Shown here: piece by piece, positions 46,758-55,976 of the stretch | How the letters are laid out: the number at the start of each line of letters is the position of its first letter | Position numbering within the stretch: position 1 is the first letter of the stretch | Source: an uncultured Poribacteria bacterium | GTDB taxonomy: Bacteria > Poribacteria > WGA-4E > WGA-3G | Assembly (NCBI GenBank): GCA_951828385.1 | Contig: OX639973.1 | Location: 558,001 to 622,000 of the forward strand | Length of the DNA stretch: 64,000 nt | Reading direction: 5' to 3' | Position numbers and translations under genes: made by a program | The notes under the pieces: model-generated | Told to the model about the DNA's origin: nothing | The model's input: the letters and a program-made list of their open reading frames with translations, nothing else | Database searches by the model: none

Positions 46758-46777
46758 CCCAATCCTTTAGGTTTGGG
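46758..46777. repeat. IS200/IS605-end-like hairpin
   Basis: CCCAATCC and GGTTTGGG pair (one mismatch) around a TTTA loop, preceded by AAG and followed by ATATAAG. A hairpin with the same TTTA loop closes the structured RNA downstream (47090-47110). Such GC-rich TTTA hairpins are typical of transposon right ends and omega-RNA termini; identity is inferred. Confidence 0.45.
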
Positions 46778-46814
46778 ATATAAGCCCGCTAAGAGCGTAT
46801 TCCCCTAAATAGAT

Positions 46815-46843
46815 TTGACATTCAGAAAAAAATGTGGTATAAT
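46815..46843 (+). promoter_or_regulatory. Consensus sigma70 promoter of a structured RNA
   Basis: TTGACA (46815-46820), exactly 17 bases, then TATAAT (46838-46843). Both hexamers are perfect consensus. No protein-coding frame follows for more than 1.1 kb, so the expected product is a non-coding RNA starting near 46850. Confidence 0.8.
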
Positions 46844-46849
46844 CATACT

Positions 46850-47225
46850 AACACTCTGGACAACACTCTCACCCTGCACACTCATTGTGCAGGCGTTGTC
46901 CACCATTGTGAGAGGTGGTAAAAGGTGTTGAGTGTCAATACCACTCTAAAAAAAGTATTTTGGGCAGCTAACGCTTAAAGTTTCGGAGCAGAGGTGAAAG
47001 TCTGTACGCTGTATTGCTGCCCACTTTTCAACTTTTCTCTCTATTTCAGAGAGAGGTAGGCGGGGATAGCCAAGATTTCGCCTTGATATGCCTACGGGGA
47101 TTTTTCACCCTGTAGGGAATCGCCTACTGGTGGAGCGAAAATAAGACGTTCAACCTTATTGGAAGAATGCAGTCGCTACGAAGCCGAAGCCCCTGCCTTT
47201 AGGCAGTGGGTGCTATCACCCCTTT
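46850..47225 (+). ncRNA. Structured non-coding RNA, omega-RNA/HEARO-like
   Basis: About 375 nt of dense base pairing with no open frame. Helices by hand: TGGACAAC (46857-46864) with GTTGTCCA (46895-46902), enclosing CCTGCACA/TGTGCAGG (46873-46893); loop CTCTCAC (46866-46872) can pair with GTGAGAG (46908-46914) as a pseudoknot; ACACTC/GAGTGT (46851-46856 with 46930-46935); GGGCAGC/GCTGCCC (46962-47022); TCTCTCT/AGAGAGA (47036-47054); GTAGGCG/CGCCTAC (47056-47127) enclosing two hairpins; AATAAG/CTTATT (47140-47160); and a final CTGCC-TTTA-GGCAG hairpin (47093-47106 is its core) followed by CTATCACC. The 5' pseudoknot and the CGCTACGAAGCCGAAGCCCC tail recall IscB omega-RNA (HEARO). No IscB or TnpB gene is adjacent. 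Confidence 0.55.
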
Positions 47226-47838
47226 CTGAATTAATGTAATTATAGTAAAGTTTAGAATTAATTGGGCACTCTCCAACAGTCTGAATACCTATAACAGGCA
47301 TTCAGACTGGAAACCCAAACTAAAAGTTTGTGGTACGAATGTGTCTATTTATTTTTAGGATTCACTATAATATATTATTCAATATAACGTTTAAACAATA
47401 TAACGTTTAAACGGATGCACTGGCGAAATAGTTACACTTTTTTCAAAAAAAAATCAAAAATGCTAAAATTCAATTATACGTTTGTAAGTAGCAAGTTTCG
47501 TGCCAATATCCTAAGAAGATACAGCGTTTGTGTCAGAAATTCTGCCAAGGATGCCTAACATATAGTTACATAACTTAGTTATCCGTAAGAGGATCCGCCT
47601 TCACTTTTTTTTATAAATTACGGTTGAATTCGCTTGTCGTTTCCCTTCCTATTGCCACAGTAAGCAAAAATTGTTGTATTTTAGTGTATCTCAGCAATCA
47701 TCGGTTTCGCTGTGCATCAAGAGAATATCCTTTGGCGTTTATAGGGGACATATCTGCCTGTTTTTTACGCAATCAAGGTGGATTTTCGCGCAATACTTCG
47801 TGAACTCAGTAAATACGATTTGAAAGCGTACCATAACC
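47226..47838. other. A+T-rich region without genes
   Basis: No coding frame of note. It contains a 10-bp inverted repeat CAGTCTGAAT/ATTCAGACTG (47277-47286 with 47300-47309), nested in TTGGG/CCCAA, and a 16-bp perfect tandem duplication AATATAACGTTTAAAC (47381-47412). Nothing else is recognised; it may be relic mobile-element DNA. Confidence 0.55.
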
Positions 47839-47867
47839 TTGACTTTAGCGGGTTTTGAGGGTATAAT
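47839..47867 (+). promoter_or_regulatory. Sigma70 promoter of glnS-gltX
   Basis: TTGACT (47839-47844), 17 bases, TATAAT (47862-47867). It leaves a leader of about 100 nt to the glnS start, containing the hairpin ACCGCT-TCCAGG-AGCGGT (47901-47918). There is no recognisable T-box core in the leader. Confidence 0.7.
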
Positions 47868-47971
47868 ATATTAATCAGATGTTCCAACCTCTATAGACAT
47901 ACCGCTTCCAGGAGCGGTGGTCTCTGTAACACGCCCAAAATAGGACACATACGATTGGTACGGTATCAGAT

Positions 47972-49687
47972 ATGAAGCATTCAGATCCTCCTTTAAAAGA
48001 AACTATCAACAACACCTCCGATACAAACTTCATCCGTCAAGAGATTGAGAAGGACCTCCAGACCAATAGATATGACAGCCGGGTGCATACCCGGTTCCCT
48101 CCAGAACCGAGTGGTTACCTCCATATCGGGCACGCTAAGGCTATCTGTATTAGTTTCGGCATCGCCGAAGATTATGGCGGACTTTACAATCTGAGATTCG
48201 ATGACAGCAACCCCCTCACAGAAGAGAGTGAATACGTAGAAGCGATTAAGCGAGATGTCCGGTGGCTCGGATTCGATTGGAAAGATCGCGAATACCACGC
48301 GTCTGACTATTTTGAAACGCTTTATGCGTATGCGGTTAATCTCATAGAAAAAGGGAAAGCCTACGTCTGTGATCTGACCCCGGATGAAATGCGCACTTAC
48401 CGTGGCACCTTAGTCGCCCCAGGGACAAACAGCCCTTACCGAGACCGATCGGTTGAGGAAAACTTAGTGTTGTTCCAAGGGATGCGCGATGGGGAGTTTC
48501 CAGACGGTTCGCGGACACTTCGCGCAAAAATTGATATGTCAAGCCCGAATCTAAATATGCGGGACCCTGTGATGTACCGCGTCCTGCGCGCCCATCACTA
48601 TCGCCACGGCGACAATTGGTGCATCTATCCGACCTACGATTTTACACACGGACAATCCGATTCCATTGAGGGTATTACGCACTCACTGTGTGATGTGAAT
48701 TTCGAGGATCACCGTCCGCTCTACGACTGGTTTTTAGAAGCATTAGAGATTTATCAGCCTCGGCAGATTGAATTCGCACGACTGAATCTTACCTATACCG
48801 TGCTGGGTAAACGGAAACTTCGGGTGCTGGTAGAGGGTGGACACGTCAGGGGTTGGGATGATCCGAGAATGCCGACACTCGCCGGTATGCGCCGCCGTGG
48901 ATATACGCCTGAATCTATCCGCGATTTTTGCAACCGCATCGGCGTTTCAAAGGCTGATAACCTCATTGAAATGGGGCAACTGGAGTATTCTATCCGCGAT
49001 AATCTGAACCGTCGTGCCCCACGCGTCATGGCAGTGCTCGATCCGGTTAAGGTGATTATCAATAACTACCCAGAGGGGCAAGTTGAGATGTTTGACGCGG
49101 AAAATAACCCCGAAGATGAGAACGCAGGCACACGAAAAATACCGTTTTCACGAGAAATTTACATTGAACGTGAAGATTTTATGGAAGATCCGCCACGGAA
49201 ATTCTTCAGATTAGCCCCCGGACGAGAAGTGCGGCTTAAACATGCGTATTATATCCAATGCGAACGGGTCGTTAAAGATGAAAACACCGGTGAAATCGTT
49301 GAGATTCACTGCACTTATGATCCAGAAACGCGTGGCGGTTGGTCCGAAGATGGACGCAGAGTTAGGGGTACATTACATTGGGTCTCTACTGAACACGCTG
49401 TTGACGCTGAGGTCAGACTCTACGATTCGCTGTTTACAGAACGTGAACCGGAAAGTGCAGCAGAAGGCGAAGACTGGATACAGTTCCTGAACCCAGATTC
49501 CTTAGAGATTCTAAACAATTGCAAAGTTGAACCGAGTCTCGTTGATGCCCCCCCCGAAAGTCGGTATCAATTCCTTCGGATGGGCTATTTTTGTGTTGAC
49601 TCGGATACAACATCAGAGAAGTTGGTATTCAATCGCACAGTGCCGTTGAGGGATAGCTGGGCGAAGATTCAAAGAGGACAAAAATGA
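47972..49687 (+). CDS. glnS: Glutaminyl-tRNA synthetase
   Basis: A 571-residue class I synthetase that charges tRNA-Gln with glutamine. [12 protein letters not shown] and the HIGH-containing [20 protein letters not shown] are typical of GlnRS. The [19 protein letters not shown] segment and the C-terminal anticodon-binding barrels are present. It lacks a good ribosome site. Its stop overlaps the gltX start (ATGA), so the two synthetases are coupled. Its presence suggests direct Gln-tRNA formation here. Confidence 0.94.
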   Translation: MKHSDPPLKETINNTSDTNFIRQEIEKDLQTNRYDSRVHTRFPPEPSGYLHIGHAKAICISFGIAEDYGGLYNLRFDDSNPLTEESEYVEAIKRDVRWLGFDWKDREYHASDYFETLYAYAVNLIEKGKAYVCDLTPDEMRTYRGTLVAPGTNSPYRDRSVEENLVLFQGMRDGEFPDGSRTLRAKIDMSSPNLNMRDPVMYRVLRAHHYRHGDNWCIYPTYDFTHGQSDSIEGITHSLCDVNFEDHRPLYDWFLEALEIYQPRQIEFARLNLTYTVLGKRKLRVLVEGGHVRGWDDPRMPTLAGMRRRGYTPESIRDFCNRIGVSKADNLIEMGQLEYSIRDNLNRRAPRVMAVLDPVKVIINNYPEGQVEMFDAENNPEDENAGTRKIPFSREIYIEREDFMEDPPRKFFRLAPGREVRLKHAYYIQCERVVKDENTGEIVEIHCTYDPETRGGWSEDGRRVRGTLHWVSTEHAVDAEVRLYDSLFTEREPESAAEGEDWIQFLNPDSLEILNNCKVEPSLVDAPPESRYQFLRMGYFCVDSDTTSEKLVFNRTVPLRDSWAKIQRGQK

Positions 49688-51186
49688 ACGAAACACCAAA
49701 TACCTCAACTGTCGTCGTGACAGATACGGTACGCGTCCGGATGGCACCTTCGCCTACCGGTTTCTTACATATCGGCGGCGCACGCACGGCACTGTTCAAT
49801 TGGCTATTTGCCAAACACCACAACGGCACATTCATCCTCCGAATCGATGACACGGATATGGCACGTTCCACTGATGAATCGATGCACGAAATCTATACCG
49901 CGCTGCAATGGTTGGGATTGGCGTGGGACGAAGGTGGCGATAAAGGGGGCCCCTACGGTCCTTACGTGCAGTCCGAGCGTAAACCTATCTATGACGCTTA
50001 TGTTACACAGTTGCTTGAAACCGGCAATGCATACCACTGTTACTGTACACCTGAAGAACTTGAGGAAATCCGGGCACAGGCACGCGCGGATAAGCAGACG
50101 CGTTCTTACGATGGGAGATGCAGAGAACTGACATCGGAAGCCGTAAACGGCTTTACCGCTGAAGGCAGAAAACCGACTGTGCGCATAAAGATGCCTGACA
50201 CGCCAATCCTTGTTGATGATCTCGTCCTCGGTTCACGCAACATCGATCCGGCGACTCTGGAAGATGAAGTGATCGTCCGTTCAAACGGGATGCCGAACTA
50301 CAATCTTACTTCAATTATCGACGATGCGGAGATGCAGATAACGCACGTGATTCGCGGGACGGAACATCTCAATAACACACCGAAACAGATTGCGATTGCG
50401 CATGCACTCGGTTTAGAGGTTCCGCAGTTTGCGCATATTCCACTGGTGCTGGATAGTAGTGGCAGAAAGATGAGCAAACGTCATCATGGTGACCTTGTCG
50501 CTGTGAACCGCTATCGTGAGCAGGGGTATCTACCCGAAGCAGTGCTGAATTTTGTTGCCCGACTCGGCTGGTCCTACGACGACAAACAAGAAATCTTCTC
50601 GGTCGATGAACTTATAGAGAAATTCGATCTCGAACGCGTCGGCAAAAGCGGTAGTGTTTTTGATATTAAGAAACTTGAATGGCTCAACTCCCACTATATC
50701 AACCAACTGAGTATTTCAGCACGGACCGACGCTGTGATCCCTTTCTGGCAAGCAGAAGGCTTAATCAATTCGATTGAGAAGCGCGACTGGCTGGAAAATA
50801 TTGTGGAAGCAGTTGGTGAACGCCTCACAACATTTCAAGACATTATTCCACAGACCCGTTATTTCTTTACCGATGCATTTGAATACGAACCGAAAGCGGT
50901 CAAGAAATGGTGGGGCGGTTCAGAAGAAAAGCGAGAGAAGACCTCCGAGATTCTGACGAACCTCTTACAAATTTTGGAAGAAGTCCCTTCGTTTGACGTA
51001 GAAACAGTTGAAACGGCAATTTGGAAATACACGGATGAGAACGACATCAAACGCGTCGCAGCGATGCAGGCATTGCGAATCGCACTGACGGGGACATCGT
51101 TCGGACCAAGTCTCTTTGATATTGTTGCCCTGCTCGGCAGAGACGAAGTTTTAAAGCGGATCCCAAGAGCGATAGCACATCTATGA
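49684..51186 (+). CDS. gltX: Glutamyl-tRNA synthetase
   Basis: A 500-residue class I synthetase. The HIGH region is [20 protein letters not shown], and the KMSKS-like loop is [11 protein letters not shown]. The bacterial-type C-terminal helical domain is present. It charges tRNA-Glu, also needed for tetrapyrrole synthesis. It starts inside the last codons of glnS. Confidence 0.95.
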   Translation: MNETPNTSTVVVTDTVRVRMAPSPTGFLHIGGARTALFNWLFAKHHNGTFILRIDDTDMARSTDESMHEIYTALQWLGLAWDEGGDKGGPYGPYVQSERKPIYDAYVTQLLETGNAYHCYCTPEELEEIRAQARADKQTRSYDGRCRELTSEAVNGFTAEGRKPTVRIKMPDTPILVDDLVLGSRNIDPATLEDEVIVRSNGMPNYNLTSIIDDAEMQITHVIRGTEHLNNTPKQIAIAHALGLEVPQFAHIPLVLDSSGRKMSKRHHGDLVAVNRYREQGYLPEAVLNFVARLGWSYDDKQEIFSVDELIEKFDLERVGKSGSVFDIKKLEWLNSHYINQLSISARTDAVIPFWQAEGLINSIEKRDWLENIVEAVGERLTTFQDIIPQTRYFFTDAFEYEPKAVKKWWGGSEEKREKTSEILTNLLQILEEVPSFDVETVETAIWKYTDENDIKRVAAMQALRIALTGTSFGPSLFDIVALLGRDEVLKRIPRAIAHL

Positions 51187-51210
51187 GGCACTGCAGAATC
51201 GGAGTAAACT

Positions 51211-51525
51211 ATGGTTCCCAAAACAGGAAATACGCCGAATGTATCTGCAATTGACGCACCTATTGCCTTTCAACCGCAGGGCGAAAGTAAATTGCAACCG
51301 TCTGTCAAGGCGTTATGCGACTTAATTGACATTGTAAGCGAAAGCGAAACGCATATACCTATTTTATTGACAAAAATCGAATATGAAGAGCTTGCAGCAC
51401 GGTTAGACGATTTGCTTGATATAGTAGGGGAGGAAAATCATTCCTTGGCTCCCTTGCTGCATTTCGTTGGTACGCTTATTAAGAATTATGAGGATGAATA
51501 CGTTCTGAGACTCGCAGAATTTTAG
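51211..51525 (+). CDS. Orphan HigA-like antitoxin N-terminal domain protein
   Basis: A 104-residue protein whose C-terminal half (KIEYEELAARLDDLLDIVGE, then APLLHFVGTLIKNYEDEY) matches the region that precedes the helix-turn-helix in HigA-type antitoxins. The DNA-binding domain is absent. No toxin gene is adjacent. It is a paralogue of the antitoxin-like protein at 53210, about two thirds identical by eye. GGAG seven bases before the ATG. Confidence 0.7.
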   Translation: MVPKTGNTPNVSAIDAPIAFQPQGESKLQPSVKALCDLIDIVSESETHIPILLTKIEYEELAARLDDLLDIVGEENHSLAPLLHFVGTLIKNYEDEYVLRLAEF

Positions 51526-51589
51526 AGATTTTACGATAAATTCTTAATCTTCATCCCACCGAGCAAAATCCACAGAAAGGAGGTCCCTT

Positions 51590-52879
51590 ATGGCAGCAAA
51601 ACTTGCAATACACGGCGGCAAACGGACGATTCCTGATGGGTTAATTCAACCGTGGCCACAAGTCACCCAATCCGACAAGGACGCGATTGCCGAGGTTATC
51701 GCCTCTGAAAGAATTACTGAACAGCAGCGCATCCAATCTGAAGGTCTCGTGAAAGAATGGGCGGAATACATGGGGGTTCAGTACTGTATTCCGGTCAACA
51801 GCGGTACCGCTGCACTGCATCTGTGCGTCGCCGGGGTCGGCATTGAACCGGGTGACGAGGTTATCATTCCCGCCTTCACTTTCTGGGCAACTGCAGCAGC
51901 AGTGCTTCATCACAACGCTATCCCCGTTTTTGTTGATATTGATCCGGTGACCTATTGTATTGATCCGAACGAGATTGAGGCAAAGATTACCGAAAGAACG
52001 CGAGCGGTTCTGCCGGTGCATATTCACGGCATGCCTGCCGATATGGACCCAATCCTTGCGATTGCGAAGAAACACAATTTAAAAGCCATTGAAGATGTCG
52101 CGCAAGCGCACGGGGCGCGCTATAAAGGTAAGCTTTGTGGTGCTTTTGGTGATGCAGCCGGATACAGCACACAGGCATCGAAAACGCTCAGCAGCGGTTG
52201 TCAAGGCGGTTTATTCACAACAGACGATGAGGAAACTTATAAGCGCGCGGCGTTGTTGCAGTATTTCGGGGAGATCGTCGTGCCGGGACGGGAACGTGAG
52301 GAGCAGGAATATAACGCGTATGGACTCGGATGGATGTATCGCGGCGATATGTTCAGCCAGGCGTTCATCCGTAGCCAACTCAAACGACTTGATGCGAACA
52401 ATGCACTACGTATTGAGAATTGCAACTATCTCACGAAGCATCTCAGCGAACTTGATGGCATCGAAACGCCTTTTACACCAGACGGATGTAAACCGGTATA
52501 TTACAACTACGTCGTCGGTTTTAATCCTGATGCGTTGGGGTTAGACATTTCAGCACGCACCCTGCGTAAGAAGGTACAGGAAGCTCTACGCGCGGAAGGT
52601 GTCCCGACAGGACAGTGGCAACGGTTACCCGTACCATCTCAAGAAATTTTCCAAAACCGAATCGGTTACGGCACAGGCTGCCCGTGGCGATGCAACAATT
52701 CGACGGTTGAATACAAGACTGAGGACTATCCCAGAGCCGTTGAATTCATTGATTCCCACTGTTATGTCTTCGATATTAACCCTCCCAACGATCTTGAGTT
52801 GATGTCCTATTATGTTGAAGCGTTCCACAAAGTGATGGATCAGCTGGATGCTGTGCTTGATGCGCCCGTTGTGTCTTGA
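51590..52879 (+). CDS. DegT/DnrJ/EryC1/StrS-family aminotransferase
   Basis: A 429-residue PLP-dependent sugar aminotransferase-like protein. NSGTAALHLCVAGVGIEPGD, DVAQAHGARYKGK and the PLP-lysine segment GYSTQASKTLSSGCQGG are hallmarks. Family members transaminate nucleotide-linked ketosugars or build aminocyclitols. AAAGGAGGT, a very strong ribosome site, precedes the ATG. No sugar-nucleotide dehydratase lies beside it, so its substrate cannot be stated. Confidence 0.88.
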   Translation: MAAKLAIHGGKRTIPDGLIQPWPQVTQSDKDAIAEVIASERITEQQRIQSEGLVKEWAEYMGVQYCIPVNSGTAALHLCVAGVGIEPGDEVIIPAFTFWATAAAVLHHNAIPVFVDIDPVTYCIDPNEIEAKITERTRAVLPVHIHGMPADMDPILAIAKKHNLKAIEDVAQAHGARYKGKLCGAFGDAAGYSTQASKTLSSGCQGGLFTTDDEETYKRAALLQYFGEIVVPGREREEQEYNAYGLGWMYRGDMFSQAFIRSQLKRLDANNALRIENCNYLTKHLSELDGIETPFTPDGCKPVYYNYVVGFNPDALGLDISARTLRKKVQEALRAEGVPTGQWQRLPVPSQEIFQNRIGYGTGCPWRCNNSTVEYKTEDYPRAVEFIDSHCYVFDINPPNDLELMSYYVEAFHKVMDQLDAVLDAPVVS

Positions 52880-52918
52880 TACCAAGGGGAGTATTGGATT
52901 TTTCCCTTTAAAACAGAT

Positions 52919-53206
52919 ATGGAAATTATTAGGCGAGACAGGCTGATTGAATTCGCCCAGAGACATCCAAATACACGCCCATCACTTAACCGTTGGTATA
53001 GTTTGATACATGAAAGGAATTTTAAATCGTTTACTGAGTTGCGTTCGGTATTTCCTCATGTCTCTCGGGTCAGAGGACTAACAATTTTCAATATTGCCGG
53101 TAACAACGTACGCCTGATCGTCTCTATGAGGTATGATGAAGAAAGGGTTTACATCCGGCATGTGCTAACACACGCAGAATATGATAAAGGAAAATGGAAG
53201 GAGTAA
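52919..53206 (+). CDS. higB: HigB-type toxin (mRNA interferase)
   Basis: A 95-residue RelE-fold toxin of the HigB subgroup: short basic N-terminus (MEIIRRDRLIEFAQRHP), the motif SLNRWYSLIHERNFKSFTEL, GLTIFNIAGNNVRLIVSM, and the conserved VYIRHVLTHAEYDKGKW at the end. HigB cleaves translating mRNA. It is followed three bases later by an antitoxin-like gene, the toxin-first order usual for HigBA. Confidence 0.85.
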   Translation: MEIIRRDRLIEFAQRHPNTRPSLNRWYSLIHERNFKSFTELRSVFPHVSRVRGLTIFNIAGNNVRLIVSMRYDEERVYIRHVLTHAEYDKGKWKE

Positions 53207-53209
53207 CCA

Positions 53210-53524
53210 ATGGTCCCTAAAACTGAAACAACACCAAATATCTCTCCAATTGAAACGCCTATTGTTTTCCGTCCGCGGGACAAAAGTGAATTGCAACCGT
53301 TTGTTGAAGTATTATGCAATTTAATAGACTTTGTGACAAAAGACGAGATACATAGACCTACTTCATTAACGGAAATCGAATATCAACAACTCGCGTTACG
53401 GTTAGATGATTTGCTAGATATAGTAGGGGAAGAAAATCATTCTTTGGGCCCCTTACTACATTTCGTTGGAACACTTATTAAAAACTATGAGGATGAACAT
53501 ATTCCAAAACTGACAGAGATATAG
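53210..53524 (+). CDS. HigA-like antitoxin without helix-turn-helix
   Basis: A 104-residue protein immediately after higB, with GGAG before the ATG. TEIEYQQLALRLDDLLDIVG and LLHFVGTLIKNYEDEHIPK are the toxin-proximal part of HigA (COG5499-like) antitoxins. A HigA normally continues into a helix-turn-helix that represses the operon; this one stops before it. It may neutralise HigB without autoregulation. Confidence 0.78.
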   Translation: MVPKTETTPNISPIETPIVFRPRDKSELQPFVEVLCNLIDFVTKDEIHRPTSLTEIEYQQLALRLDDLLDIVGEENHSLGPLLHFVGTLIKNYEDEHIPKLTEI

Positions 53525-53603
53525 TTATCTCTTGAAATCGACAACATTTCATGATAAGCTATGGGGAGTCTGCACACCAATAGAATTAATTGAGGAGTTT
53601 CAC

Positions 53604-53861
53604 ATGAAAGAAGATCCTAAAACCTACACGGATCCTGTGATTGACTATACAGATCCCATGCTTGAAGAATGCTATCGGATAAAAGAGGAGTTTTCTGCCC
53701 AATTTAACTCCGTCAAAGAACTCTCCGCGCATTTGCGACAAGTTCAAGAGGAATGCCGACGGAAAGGTATGAAAGTTGTTTCGTATTACGTGCCACCTGA
53801 GGAGCACAAATCACAAAAAGAATCTGACAGTGATAAAACCTCAAGCGATGCCCTGCCATAG
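53604..53861 (+). CDS. Small hypothetical protein
   Basis: An 85-residue acidic, largely helical protein (MLEECYRIKEEFSAQFNSV) with a hydrophilic tail. ATG 53604 has GGAG six bases upstream; a longer frame from 53532 lacks a site. No family recognised. It follows the HigBA-like pair by 79 bp. Confidence 0.6.
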   Translation: MKEDPKTYTDPVIDYTDPMLEECYRIKEEFSAQFNSVKELSAHLRQVQEECRRKGMKVVSYYVPPEEHKSQKESDSDKTSSDALP

Positions 53862-53969
53862 AACTCCTCAACAGAAAACACTTCGGTGTAAATTACATCA
53901 TTTAACCTCGATCCAAATCGTGCGGGCAGAATGCCACTCCTGACCCACTTACAAAGATAATAAGGAAAT

Positions 53970-54156
53970 TGCATACATGCCAACACTAAATTGGATCGGC
54001 AAAGAAGCCGTCATCAACCACCACGATGAGGTGCCGATACACACGCTCACGCACGATCCTGATCGCTCCTTAGGAGCCGAGAACGAACCGCTCGGCACCG
54101 GGAATCTCCTCATTGAAGGCGATAACCTCCTCGCCCTCAAAGCACTCTTACCTTAC
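53970..54156 (+). repeat. Direct repeat 1 (5' end of mod gene)
   Basis: 187 bp repeated at 62428-62614 with six mismatches by my count. It covers the last bases before the ATG and the first 60 codons of the methyltransferase gene. Confidence 0.93.
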
Positions 54157-54174
54157 AGATATGATTCTTTTTGA
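53977..54174 (+). pseudogene. Truncated N-terminal copy of a type III mod methyltransferase
   Basis: Encodes MPTLNWIGKEAVINHHDEVP through GDNLLALKALLPY, identical in kind to the first 60 residues of the intact mod gene at 62435, then diverges to RYDSF and stops. It cannot make a methyltransferase, since both catalytic motifs are missing. The break point is followed at once by the promoter of the DUF262 gene. It marks the left end of the defence island. Confidence 0.9.
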
Positions 54175-54199
54175 CAAATCTTGACATATCTGTTATATT
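54171..54199 (+). promoter_or_regulatory. Sigma70 promoter of the DUF262-HNH pair
   Basis: TTGACA (54171-54176), 17 bases, TATATT (54194-54199), starting 15 bp after the end of the mod repeat. A second TTGACA at 54181 may serve an alternative start. Confidence 0.65.
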
Positions 54200-54235
54200 A
54201 TCAGTGTAATTGGTCTATTTCAGGAGGAAGATAAT

Positions 54236-55477
54236 ATGCGCGAAGAAAGTTTAGAAATCGCGCCAATTGTTAGCGAGCCAACTCGAACACAGAGCGAGAG
54301 TGTTGAGACGATTGTTAACAATTTTAATAGAGGTAGCATTATCATCCCGGATTATCAGCGAGATGCTGAGCAGTGGGATGACCGCAAAGAATCACTTTTC
54401 ATCGAATCGTTGTTGAACAACCTAACAACGCCTGCTCTCTTTTTTTTAGACGATCCGGATACGAACACTTCTGAAGTGATTGATGGCCAACAACGTTTGA
54501 ATACAATCCTGAAATATTCAAAAGATCAATTTAGTTTAAGCGCAGACGATGATATTAACTATCTTTCGCCACAGAGCGTCCACTACAGCGGAAAGAAGTT
54601 TTCGGAGATTCCCGAAAGATACCAAAACATCTTTTGGCGGTATCCACTTACGATTATCTACCTTCCACCGCGACTGGATCTCGGCACGAAACTTGAGATA
54701 TTTCGGCGCATCAATGAAGGCGGAACCCCTTTAACCGCACAAGATATTCGACTCTCATATTATAGCGGATCCAAGCGTGTCTATTTCGTGCGGGTTGCTG
54801 GCGTTTATGCGGAGACATCTTCGGCAGCGCGAATGATAACAGCCGCACGCGAAAAAGGGGTAGACAATCCATGGGAGCAATATCCTGAAACGTGGCAACT
54901 TTGGAAAGATTGGTGGGAAGGGAAAGATCGCGCGAAGGGGCAAACCCCCTCAGCTATGGTCCTTTGGTACCTTGTGTTTATGTATAGAACGGAATTGGAT
55001 AGTCTCCTTTCGTCTCCGAATTCAATGAAGCATCTGCCACTTGTATTTCACGGATCCACAGAGGAGGCACTTGACATCTTTTGTGCGCAATTGCAATTCA
55101 CGGATACACAAGGTGGAACCCCCGTCTTTCCAGCATACGGAAATGGACTTGAAGAAGAATTCCAAAATTTCGTTAGTTGGATAGATGCAATCCTCCGACG
55201 TGGACTCCCTGGCGTTAGCGTCGATAAATACAAACAAATGGCACTGTTGATTGGGGCTGCAGTTGAATCACAGATTGATGCAGATAGACTGAGTTTTGAC
55301 GCATGGGACGCGATTGCAGGATTTATACAGGCACCCCGTAAAGCGGGTGAAAAATGGCTTACGGAGGAAGGTGGATATCCAGAATCAAGAGGACGTTGGA
55401 AAGGTGAACGGGGTCAGAAAGCACAATGTGATATGGCAAAACGTCTTTTAGAAAGAATTGTGGACGAATATCCTTGA
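54236..55477 (+). CDS. DUF262-domain protein (GmrSD GmrS-like)
   Basis: A 413-residue DUF262 protein. The domain opening FNRGSIIIPDYQRDAEQWDD and the nucleotide-handling EVIDGQQRLNTI (DGQQR at about residues 83-87) are characteristic. DUF262 is the GmrS-type subunit of GmrSD type IV restriction systems, which use nucleotide hydrolysis and attack modified phage DNA. AGGAGG precedes the ATG. The partner HNH is a separate gene overlapping its stop, unlike single-chain GmrSD. Confidence 0.85.
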   Translation: MREESLEIAPIVSEPTRTQSESVETIVNNFNRGSIIIPDYQRDAEQWDDRKESLFIESLLNNLTTPALFFLDDPDTNTSEVIDGQQRLNTILKYSKDQFSLSADDDINYLSPQSVHYSGKKFSEIPERYQNIFWRYPLTIIYLPPRLDLGTKLEIFRRINEGGTPLTAQDIRLSYYSGSKRVYFVRVAGVYAETSSAARMITAAREKGVDNPWEQYPETWQLWKDWWEGKDRAKGQTPSAMVLWYLVFMYRTELDSLLSSPNSMKHLPLVFHGSTEEALDIFCAQLQFTDTQGGTPVFPAYGNGLEEEFQNFVSWIDAILRRGLPGVSVDKYKQMALLIGAAVESQIDADRLSFDAWDAIAGFIQAPRKAGEKWLTEEGGYPESRGRWKGERGQKAQCDMAKRLLERIVDEYP

Positions 55478-55743
55478 CTTCACTACCCCCCAATCTTCCT
55501 CCATGTGATCCACGCGACCGATTTTTTCCAACTGCATGGAAACAATCGTATTTCCTTCGGAACTACGACCAAGACTGTGGGGGATATGTTTGTCCGGACT
55601 GCAAAAAGGTTTTTTGTGGGCCCGCAGGCTTTCAGCAGCTTGAGGCTGATCATATAATCCCGTATGCGCGGGGCGGTTCCACTGTATGGGGAAACCTAAC
55701 CCTGCGCTGCAAGTCCTGTAACCTAAAGAAACGAGATAAGTAG
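55474..55743 (+). CDS. HNH endonuclease
   Basis: An 89-residue HNH nuclease. Zn-binding CPDCKK and CKSCNLKKRDK pairs bracket the catalytic ADHIIPYARGGSTVWGNLT. It begins with TTG overlapping the DUF262 stop (TTGA), so synthesis is coupled. Together they could form a split GmrSD-like nuclease in which this replaces the usual DUF1524 part. Confidence 0.82.
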   Translation: MTSLPPNLPPCDPRDRFFPTAWKQSYFLRNYDQDCGGYVCPDCKKVFCGPAGFQQLEADHIIPYARGGSTVWGNLTLRCKSCNLKKRDK

Positions 55744-55804
55744 GAGTGTCCCTCCATTAGGAGCAGTCTGGTACTGCATGATGTAGCAGTAAGTACACGC
55801 CACG

Positions 55805-55929
55805 GCAGAGCCATTCAGTTCTCGGTTTTCTGAGTCCATCATCGGGAACAAGTCCGCGCTGTTATCCACAAGAATCGGGGTTACAAACCCCTCCCACAAA
55901 AGTGATTTGTGACAATTGAATGGCTCTGC
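55805..55929. mobile_element. 125-bp MITE-like element
   Basis: Perfect 13-bp terminal inverted repeats: GCAGAGCCATTCA (55805-55817) and TGAATGGCTCTGC (55917-55929). An 8-bp direct repeat ACGCCACG flanks it (55797-55804 and 55930-55937), as expected of a target duplication. There is no coding capacity. The ends and the 8-bp duplication resemble ISAs1-type elements, by inference. Confidence 0.85.
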
Positions 55930-55947
55930 ACGCCACGGCAAAAAGAC

Positions 55948-55976
55948 TTGACAAGCGATAAAAAATATCGTATAAT
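55948..55976 (+). promoter_or_regulatory. Consensus sigma70 promoter of the CBASS operon
   Basis: TTGACA (55948-55953), exactly 17 bases, TATAAT (55971-55976), both perfect. It lies 11 bp beyond the right target duplication of the MITE-like element and about 180 bp before the CD-NTase start. The spacer contains a short palindrome (CGATAAAAAATATCG). Confidence 0.8.

Noticed and set aside
46850-47225. RNase P RNA, tmRNA or 6S RNA
   Set aside because: None of the conserved blocks of these RNAs is present, such as the RNase P GAGGAAAGTCC core or the tmRNA tRNA-like end.
46732-47971. A decayed iscB or tnpB gene beside the structured RNA
   Set aside because: I looked for RuvC (D-x-G), HNH and zinc-finger motifs in all frames and saw none; all frames are broken by stops.
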